From Betaproteobacteria bacterium (GTDB taxonomy: Bacteria; Pseudomonadota; Gammaproteobacteria; Burkholderiales; Burkholderiaceae_C): DNA of 11,865 nt. The stretch spans positions 1-11,865 of the forward strand of contig RFSP01000031.1 in NCBI GenBank assembly GCA_009923895.1. Direction: 5' to 3'. A program made the position numbers and the translations under genes. This document shows positions 7,158-11,865 of the stretch, piece by piece (positions within the stretch are counted from its first letter, which is position 1; each line of letters starts with the position of its first letter). Under the pieces are notes generated by a model, which saw only the letters and a list, made by a program, of their open reading frames with translations, was not told the origin of the DNA and did not search any database.

Positions 7158-7814
7158 ATGGTCATCGACTTTGTGTCCGACATTGCTTGTCCTTGGTGTG
7201 CCGTGGGTCTCAATGCGCTGGAGCGTGCCCTTCAGACCTTGGGCCCGGACTTTCAGGTGGATCTTCGATTCCAGCCCTTTGAACTCAACCCCGACATGGC
7301 CGCCGAGGGTGCCGACACGGTGACCTATCTGCGCGACAAGTACGGTTTGACGCAAGCTCAAGTGGCCCAGAACCAAATGACGCTCAGGCAGCGAGGGGCG
7401 GAGGTGGGGTTTGAGTTTGGCGTGCGAGAGCGCGTGTGGAACACCCTCGACGGACATCGACTCCTGTACTGGGCGGGGGTGCAAGGGCCACCAGGTGCCC
7501 AGCGGGCCCTCAAGCACGCGCTCTTGCGGGCGTATCACACCCAGGGCCTCAATCCCTCTGACCCCCAAGTGTTGGAGGCCTTGGCGCATGAATGTGGTCT
7601 GAATGCGCAGCGGGCCCGCGAGGTGATTCACGAGGGCGAGTTCCATGACGAGGTGCGCCAAGCCCAAGCCTTTTGGCAACAAGCGGGCATACGCTCGGTG
7701 CCGTCTGTGGTGGTCAATCGACGGCACCTGATTCAAGGCGGCCAGCCAACGCCCGTCTTCGTGCAGGCCTTGCAGCAAATCGCCGCCGAGGGTGACGGTG
7801 CCACGCAACATTGA
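7158..7814 (+). CDS. DsbA-family oxidoreductase, FrnE-like
   Basis: A thioredoxin-fold protein of the DsbA/FrnE family (218 residues), which also includes 2-hydroxychromene-2-carboxylate isomerases and polyketide-associated FrnE proteins. The N-terminus runs straight into strand one and the CPWC active-site motif at residues 11-14. An alpha-helical insertion occupies about 50-170. The conserved cis-Pro is in the SVPS motif (Pro182) close to the C-terminus. There is no signal peptide, so it should act in the cytoplasm as a disulfide oxidoreductase or glutathione-linked enzyme; its actual substrate is unknown. The ATG at 7158 lacks a strong ribosome-binding site but gives the canonical FrnE N-terminus. 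Its last 17 bases overlap the start of the CYTH gene. It is the first gene of the run that continues into the transporter ATPases, so co-expression with them is likely. Confidence 0.9.
   Translation: MVIDFVSDIACPWCAVGLNALERALQTLGPDFQVDLRFQPFELNPDMAAEGADTVTYLRDKYGLTQAQVAQNQMTLRQRGAEVGFEFGVRERVWNTLDGHRLLYWAGVQGPPGAQRALKHALLRAYHTQGLNPSDPQVLEALAHECGLNAQRAREVIHEGEFHDEVRQAQAFWQQAGIRSVPSVVVNRRHLIQGGQPTPVFVQALQQIAAEGDGATQH
7788..7792 (+). promoter_or_regulatory. Shine-Dalgarno deciding the CYTH start
   Basis: GAGGG lies five bases before the GTG at 7798 and overlaps the alternative GTG at 7792. It therefore supports the shorter protein beginning (M)PRNIEIKAR. The site lies inside the end of the FrnE-like gene, consistent with translational coupling. 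Confidence 0.6.
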
Positions 7815-8328
7815 GATCAAGGCGCGCATCCCCTCGGTGGAGGCGCTGTTGCCCCGTGCGCTTGAGGTGGCGGGTGCTCCCGCGCAGATCATCGACCAAG
7901 ACGACACATTTTTTGCCACCACGCGGGGCCGCCTGAAACTTCGCGTGTTGGGCCACGGTGAGGCCGAGTTGATTCACTACCATCGCCCCGACGCAGCCCA
8001 TGCCAGGGCCTCAGACTATGTGCGTGTGCCCGTGTCGGACCCGCAAGGTTTGCGGGAGGCCTTGGACCGCGCTTGGGGCCAGACGGGCCGGGTGCGAAAG
8101 CGCCGCTGGTTGCTCATGGCCGGTCGCACCCGCATCCACTTGGACCGCGTGGAGGGCTTGGGCGATTTCATGGAGTTGGAGGTCGTCATGCAGGAGGGCG
8201 AAGACGATCACCAGGGCATCTTGCAGGCGCAAGATCTGATGGCGGCCCTGGGCCTTGAGTCGGCGCCACGGGTGGAGGCGGCTTATCGCGACTTGCTGGC
8301 CACTGGCCAAGGGGTGCGCGATGAGTGA
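7798..8328 (+). CDS. CYTH-domain protein (class IV adenylate cyclase-like)
   Basis: A 176-residue protein of the CYTH superfamily, whose members include class IV (CyaB-type) adenylate cyclases, thiamine triphosphatases and inorganic triphosphatases. All bind triphosphate-bearing substrates with metal ions inside a beta-barrel tunnel. Visible strands are the N-terminal NIEIKAR, the basic GRLKLRV (44-50), GRVRKRRWLL (about 97-106), and RIHLDRVEGLGDFMELEVV (112-130), which holds the acidic ELE pair. The usual ExExK signature reads NxExK here (Asn4, Glu6, Lys8), so the first Glu is absent. The GTG at 7798 is chosen over the GTG at 7792 because of GAGGG five bases upstream and a better family N-terminus. 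Its end overlaps the next ATPase start by eight bases. Whether it makes cAMP, hydrolyses triphosphates or does something else is not decided by sequence. Confidence 0.85.
   Translation: MPRNIEIKARIPSVEALLPRALEVAGAPAQIIDQDDTFFATTRGRLKLRVLGHGEAELIHYHRPDAAHARASDYVRVPVSDPQGLREALDRAWGQTGRVRKRRWLLMAGRTRIHLDRVEGLGDFMELEVVMQEGEDDHQGILQAQDLMAALGLESAPRVEAAYRDLLATGQGVRDE
8309..8314 (+). promoter_or_regulatory. Shine-Dalgarno of the DppD-type ATPase
   Basis: AAGGGG within the end of the CYTH gene lies six bases before the ATG at 8321. It decides that start over the upstream in-frame one at 8255, which would add 22 residues unlike an ATPase N-terminus. Confidence 0.6.
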
Positions 8329-9289
8329 GGTCCTGCTTGAGGTCAAAGACCTGCGCGTCAATCTGCCCACCGCACGCGGTTGGGCGCCGGTGTTGCGTGG
8401 CGTGTCCTTTGCCATGCGACGCGGCGACACGCTCGGGCTCATTGGAGAGTCGGGTTGCGGCAAATCCATGACCGCTTTGGCCTTGATGGGGCTGTTGCCC
8501 GAAGGTGCCCAAGTCACGGGGTCCATCCGGCTTGCGGGGCAGGAGTTGACCACGTTGGACGAAGCCGCCTTGTGTCAGTGGCGGGGGCGTCGCATGGGCA
8601 TGGTCTTTCAGGAGCCCATGACGGCGCTCAACCCGCTTCACCCCATCGGACGCCAGATCGCGGAGGGCTTGCGCTTGCATCGCCACATGGATGCCCGTGC
8701 GGCCCGTGCCGAGGCGCTGCGTTTGCTGGAGCGCGTGCAACTGCCCCAAGCCGCCAAGCGACTGGATGCCTACCCCCATCAACTCTCGGGCGGTCAGCGG
8801 CAGCGGGTCGTCATTGCCATGGCCTTGGCCTGTGGGCCCGATCTCTTGATTGCCGATGAACCGACCACGGCTTTGGATGTGACCATTCAGCGCGAGGTGT
8901 TGGATCTCATCGACGAGCTCGTGGCGGCCGATGGCATGGGCCTGTTGCTCATCAGCCATGATTTGGGAGTCATGTCCGAACGCGTGCGCCACATGTTGGT
9001 GATGTATGCCGGCGATGTGGTCGAAGGGGGTCCCACCCACGAAGTCTTTGCGCGGCTGTCGCATCCCTATACCCGCGGCCTGTTTGCAGCCCGCCCTCGC
9101 ATCGGTTTGCCCCGCGGCACGCGCTTGACCACCATCCCAGGCCGGGTGCCCGACCCGATGGAGCCTCGCCCCGGGTGCAGCTTCGTGCAACGCTGCGATG
9201 TGGCAATGGCGCACTGCGGCCAAGAGCCGCCGTCCCTGTTCTCGGTGTCGGCCGGGCACGACTGTCGATGCTGGAGGGCCTGCCCGTGA
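8321..9289 (+). CDS. ABC transporter ATPase, DppD/OppD type
   Basis: A cytoplasmic ATP-binding subunit of a peptide/nickel-class importer, 322 residues. Walker A GESGCGKS is at 42-49, the Q-loop Gln at 97 (VFQEPMTALNP), the signature LSGGQ at 155-159, Walker B LLIADE at 175-180, and the switch His at 213 (ISHDLG). After the nucleotide-binding domain comes the oligopeptide-transporter C-terminal extension (SHPYTRGLF, then PGRVPDP). It carries cysteines 286, 292, 299, 315, 317 and 321; in related Dpp/Opp ATPases cysteines here can bind an iron-sulfur cluster. The ATG has AAGGGG six bases upstream and overlaps the CYTH stop by eight bases. The stop overlaps the DppF-type gene by four bases. Its likely membrane partners are the permeases at 3132-4960. 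Confidence 0.93.
   Translation: MSEVLLEVKDLRVNLPTARGWAPVLRGVSFAMRRGDTLGLIGESGCGKSMTALALMGLLPEGAQVTGSIRLAGQELTTLDEAALCQWRGRRMGMVFQEPMTALNPLHPIGRQIAEGLRLHRHMDARAARAEALRLLERVQLPQAAKRLDAYPHQLSGGQRQRVVIAMALACGPDLLIADEPTTALDVTIQREVLDLIDELVAADGMGLLLISHDLGVMSERVRHMLVMYAGDVVEGGPTHEVFARLSHPYTRGLFAARPRIGLPRGTRLTTIPGRVPDPMEPRPGCSFVQRCDVAMAHCGQEPPSLFSVSAGHDCRCWRACP
9273..9278 (+). promoter_or_regulatory. Shine-Dalgarno of the DppF-type ATPase
   Basis: GGAGGG lies seven bases before the GTG at 9286 and inside the upstream ATPase gene. It favours that GTG over the in-frame ATG at 9268, which has no comparable site. Confidence 0.65.
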
Positions 9290-10143
9290 GTGCGCCGGTC
9301 CTGGTGGTGCAAGACGTGTGCAAGGAGTACCGGCTTCCTCGAGAAAGCTTGTGGAAGCCCTCGCCGCGCATCCAGGCCTTGGATCATGTCAGCTTGACGG
9401 TGCAAGCCGGCAGCAGCATGGGCATTGTGGGTGAGTCGGGGTCTGGAAAAAGCACCTTGGCACGCCTGGTGATGGCCTTGGAGCGACCGACCTCGGGAAA
9501 GATTTTTCTCGACGGGCAAGACCTGAGTGCGCTGTCAGCCGCCGAACTGCGATCGGTGCGCGCCAAAATCCAGATGGTGTTTCAAGACCCCTACGGGTCG
9601 CTCGATCCGCGTCGCACGATTTTGCAAACCGTCGCCGAGCCTTTGGCCATCTTGCATGGCGTGGGTCGATCCGAGCAGCGTTTGCGTGCGACGCAAGTGC
9701 TGGAAGCGGTGGGCTTGCGCGCTGGCGATCTCGAGAAATATCCACACGAGTTTTCAGGAGGACAACGCCAGCGCATTGCCATTGCGCGGGCCCTGATCAC
9801 GCGGCCCCGCCTCATCGTGGCTGACGAGCCCGTGAGCGCACTGGATGTCTCTGTGCAGGCGCAGGTGCTCAACCTCATGCAAGACCTGCAGGACCAGTTT
9901 GGGGTGACGTACCTCTTCATCAGCCATGACCTGAGCGTGATCGACCTGGTGTGCGACCAAGTGGTGGTCCTTCAGGCCGGTTGCATCGTGGAGCAGGGTG
10001 AGCCCGACACGCTGTTTTCCAATCCGCAACATCCCTATACAAAACGGCTGCTGGCCGCGGTGCCGGGCGCCCATGCGTCGTCGGCGATTCCAATGTCCCT
10101 TGGCTTGGCGCAGAATGCCAGTCTTGACAGCCCATCCCCATGA
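9286..10143 (+). CDS. ABC transporter ATPase, DppF/OppF type
   Basis: The second ATP-binding subunit, 285 residues from the GTG start. The N-terminus has the insertion typical of DppF/OppF (CKEYRLPRESLWKPSPRIQALDH region, about 12-34). Walker A GESGSGKS is at 49-56, Q-loop Gln100 in VFQDPYGSLDPR, signature FSGGQ at 156-160, Walker B LIVADE at 176-181, and switch His214. The HPYTKRLLAAVP element near residue 249 marks the oligopeptide-importer class. The protein then ends in a short Ser/Ala-rich tail without the cysteine-containing extension seen in its partner and in longer DppF proteins of about 330 residues. The start overlaps the DppD-type stop by four bases (GTGA) with GGAGGG seven bases upstream. 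It should pair with the DppD-type subunit on the two permeases. Confidence 0.92.
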   Translation: MSAPVLVVQDVCKEYRLPRESLWKPSPRIQALDHVSLTVQAGSSMGIVGESGSGKSTLARLVMALERPTSGKIFLDGQDLSALSAAELRSVRAKIQMVFQDPYGSLDPRRTILQTVAEPLAILHGVGRSEQRLRATQVLEAVGLRAGDLEKYPHEFSGGQRQRIAIARALITRPRLIVADEPVSALDVSVQAQVLNLMQDLQDQFGVTYLFISHDLSVIDLVCDQVVVLQAGCIVEQGEPDTLFSNPQHPYTKRLLAAVPGAHASSAIPMSLGLAQNASLDSPSP

Positions 10144-10160
10144 CATCCCACCGAAGGATC

Positions 10161-10167
10161 TAAGGAG
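10161..10167 (+). promoter_or_regulatory. Strong Shine-Dalgarno of the binding-protein gene
   Basis: TAAGGAG lies six bases before the ATG at 10174 in the 30-base gap after the DppF-type gene. It favours ATG over the adjacent in-frame GTG at 10171. It is one of the best ribosome-binding sites in the window, fitting the high demand for a binding protein relative to membrane subunits. Confidence 0.7.
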
Positions 10168-10173
10168 CTTGTG

Positions 10174-11682
10174 ATGAAAGTATCTCGCCGTTCTTTGAAT
10201 GCCCTGATTGCCGGCGCGCCCTTGGCGGGTGCCTGGTCTGCGACCCAGGCTGCGGGCCGCAAAGACAGCGTCGTCGTCGGCATGATTCTGGAGCCCCCGG
10301 GTCTGGATCCCACCACGGCACCGGCCGCGGCCATTGGTGAGATCGTCCACTACAACATCTTTGAGGGGCTGACACGCGTGGGTGTCGACGGTGCGGTCAC
10401 ACCCCTGTTGGCCGAGTCTTGGGCCATCACGCCCGACGGCAAGAGCTACACCTTTCGTCTGCGAAAAGGAATCAAGTTTTCCGACGGCTCCCCCATGGAT
10501 GCGGCCGCGGTGAAGTTCAGCTTTGACCGCGCTCGTGCCCCGGGCAGCACCAACAAGGCCAAGAAAGCGGTGTTTGACAACATCGCTCGTGTAACGGCAG
10601 AAGATGCCCACACGGTCATCCTGACACTCAACAATGCCGACGCCACGCTGCCCTTCCGCCTGGGCGAGAACACCGCCGTGATTCTTCACCCCAACTCGGC
10701 GGATCAAGCGGCAACCAAACCCGTGGGGACGGGACCTTTCAAGCTGGAGTCTTGGGCCAAAGGCTCGGCCGTGACGCTCCTCAAGTCCGACGCGTACCGG
10801 GACGCCGCCAAAGTGGCTTTGAAGAAAGTGACCTTTCGCTTCATCAACGATCCGGCAGCGCAGGTGGCGGCCCTCTTGGCGGGCGACATCGATGGCATGC
10901 CGCGATTTGGGGCGCTGCAGGCGCTCAAGCAGTTCCAAGGCGATCAGCGCTTCACCGTCGAAATCGGCAGTACCGCCGGCAAAGGCCTGCTGGCCATCAA
11001 CAACCGCAAAAAGCCCTTCGACGACGTGCGCGTGCGCCGAGCCCTGGCCCACGCCATCGATCGCAAAGCTTTCATCGACGGCGCCCAAGAAGGGTTGGGC
11101 AAAGCCATTGGCAGTCACTTTGCACCCGCCGACAACGGCTACGTGGACTTGACCGGCAAGTATCCGCATGACATTGAGAAGGCCAAGGCCTTGCTCAAAG
11201 AAGCGGGCATCACCACCCCACTGAATGTCACCTTGACATTGCCTCCTCCGCCCTACGCGCGCAAAGGCGGAGAAATCATTGCGGCGCAATTGGCCAAGGT
11301 GGGCATTCAATGCAAGATCGAAAACGTTGAGTGGGCCCAGTGGCTCAGTGGCCCGTTCAAAGGCAACTTCGATCTGACCATCATCAACCACGTGGAGCCC
11401 TTGGACTACGCCACCGCGTACGCCGATCCCAATTACTACTTCGGCTACGACAGCGCCAAGTTCCGCGGTTTGGTGAGCACGCTGGCCTCCACCTCCAACG
11501 CCCGTGAGCGTGCACGACTGTGGAAGGACATTCAAACGCAGCTGGCCGATGACGCGGTCAATGCCTGGATTTGGAACCCCGCACAGGTGGCGGTGTACCG
11601 CAAGGGACTGCGGGGCCTGTGGAGCAGCTCGCCCATTTTTGCCAACGACATGACGGCCGTGCGTTGGGACGACAAGGCCTGA
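10174..11682 (+). CDS. ABC transporter solute-binding protein, family 5 (DppA-like)
   Basis: The periplasmic solute-binding protein of the importer, 502 residues, normal for family 5 (peptide/nickel, SBP_bac_5). The N-terminus is a signal peptide: KVSRRS with two arginines at 5-6, a hydrophobic stretch from about 8 to 22, and likely cleavage near residue 26. The SRR context resembles a Tat signal but is not decisive. Family signatures follow: an EPPGLDPTTAP segment, YNIFEGLTRVG, LLAESWAITPDGKSYTFRLR, KFSDGSPMDAAAVKFSFDRA, then KPVGTGPFKLESW and the RVRRALAHAIDRKAFI helix. The ligand could be a peptide, an opine- or amide-like compound or another small solute; family members vary too widely to say. 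The ATG is chosen on TAAGGAG at six bases. It follows the DppF-type gene by 30 bases and precedes the amidase by 15. Confidence 0.93.
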   Translation: MKVSRRSLNALIAGAPLAGAWSATQAAGRKDSVVVGMILEPPGLDPTTAPAAAIGEIVHYNIFEGLTRVGVDGAVTPLLAESWAITPDGKSYTFRLRKGIKFSDGSPMDAAAVKFSFDRARAPGSTNKAKKAVFDNIARVTAEDAHTVILTLNNADATLPFRLGENTAVILHPNSADQAATKPVGTGPFKLESWAKGSAVTLLKSDAYRDAAKVALKKVTFRFINDPAAQVAALLAGDIDGMPRFGALQALKQFQGDQRFTVEIGSTAGKGLLAINNRKKPFDDVRVRRALAHAIDRKAFIDGAQEGLGKAIGSHFAPADNGYVDLTGKYPHDIEKAKALLKEAGITTPLNVTLTLPPPPYARKGGEIIAAQLAKVGIQCKIENVEWAQWLSGPFKGNFDLTIINHVEPLDYATAYADPNYYFGYDSAKFRGLVSTLASTSNARERARLWKDIQTQLADDAVNAWIWNPAQVAVYRKGLRGLWSSSPIFANDMTAVRWDDKA

Positions 11683-11697
11683 GCCAGCGCCTGTTGG

Positions 11698-11865
11698 ATG
11701 GCTTCTTTGCATGAGCTGAGCGCAGCGGAGTTGTCCGCCGCCTACCGCGCGGGATCGGCCTCGCCGGTGGACGCGGTGGCCGATGTCATTGCCCACATTG
11801 AGCGCTGGGAGCCCCACCTGTGCGCGATGTATGCCTTTGACCCGCAGGCCGCTCGCCAGGCCGCC
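11698..11865 (+). CDS. Amidase family protein (amidase signature), 3'-truncated
   Basis: The first 56 residues of a protein cut by the window end. The sequence MASLHELSAAELSAAYRAG, a SASPVDAV segment, then IAHIERWEPHLCAMYAFDPQAARQAA matches the N-terminal helices of amidase-signature enzymes (GatA, AtzF and aryl-acylamidase relatives): a helix with LSAAEL, the SPV-A turn, and an IE..E/N-P.L.A segment. The catalytic Lys-Ser-Ser region would lie beyond the window and cannot be checked. The ATG is 15 bases after the binding-protein stop, with no strong Shine-Dalgarno. Its place right behind an importer suggests it hydrolyses the imported amide or peptide-like compound in the cytoplasm. GatA itself is less likely because gatC and gatB neighbours would be expected. 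Confidence 0.75.
   Translation, partial: MASLHELSAAELSAAYRAGSASPVDAVADVIAHIERWEPHLCAMYAFDPQAARQAA

Noticed and set aside
4961..8320. Idea that the block between the two transporter halves is a mobile insertion.
   Set aside because: I saw no transposase, integrase, tRNA, terminal inverted repeat or target duplication at its edges, and base composition looks like the flanks. Gene-order comparison would be needed to support it.
8186..9259. A 357-codon minus-strand open frame opposite the DppD-type ATPase.
   Set aside because: It is antisense to an ATPase with all its motifs, and the predicted protein has Gly/His/Gln-rich composition without family features.
9754..11817. A 687-codon open frame on the minus strand opposite the binding-protein gene and end of the DppF-type gene.
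   Set aside because: It lies fully antisense to genes with clear family motifs. Its translation is rich in Gly, Arg, His and Val with no recognisable domain. Long antisense frames are expected from third-position G+C bias.

Overview
The window is a G+C-rich, densely coded stretch of a bacterial chromosome. Protein sequences suggest a betaproteobacterium, probably Burkholderiales and plausibly Comamonadaceae. This is inferred from recalled family resemblance and the gene-packing style; no search was run. I found no rRNA, tRNA, CRISPR array, transposase, integrase or phage gene.

Layout. Positions 2-760 (+) hold the C-terminal two thirds of a TyrB-type aromatic amino acid aminotransferase, cut by the window start. 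Three bases later it meets, tail to tail, a minus-strand pair: an SDR oxidoreductase (764-1510) lying downstream of an aldehyde dehydrogenase (1562-3076). A 55-base divergent gap leads to two plus-strand ABC permeases of the dipeptide/oligopeptide (DppB/DppC) type (3132-4960). Next comes a convergent minus-strand GlgX-type glycogen debranching enzyme (4988-7084). After another short divergent gap comes a tightly overlapping plus-strand run: FrnE-like DsbA-family protein (7158-7814), CYTH-domain protein (7798-8328), DppD-type ATPase (8321-9289), DppF-type ATPase (9286-10143), family 5 solute-binding protein (10174-11682), and the start of an amidase (11698 to the window end).

How the genes fit together. 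The two permeases, two ATPases and binding protein add up to exactly one complete peptide/nickel-class ABC importer, but it is encoded in two blocks about 3.4 kb apart, with glgX, the FrnE-like gene and the CYTH gene between them. The amidase follows the binding protein by 15 bases. This suggests import of an amide- or peptide-like compound followed by cytoplasmic hydrolysis. The divergent aldehyde dehydrogenase/SDR pair could oxidise a product of that route, although nothing in the sequence fixes the substrate. Several junctions overlap by 4-17 bases, with GTG or ATG starts and good Shine-Dalgarno sequences inside the upstream gene, so translational coupling is likely.

I see no clear unknown system. 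The most noteworthy points are the split transporter, the CYTH gene coupled to a transporter ATPase, and the unequal C-termini of the two ATPases.
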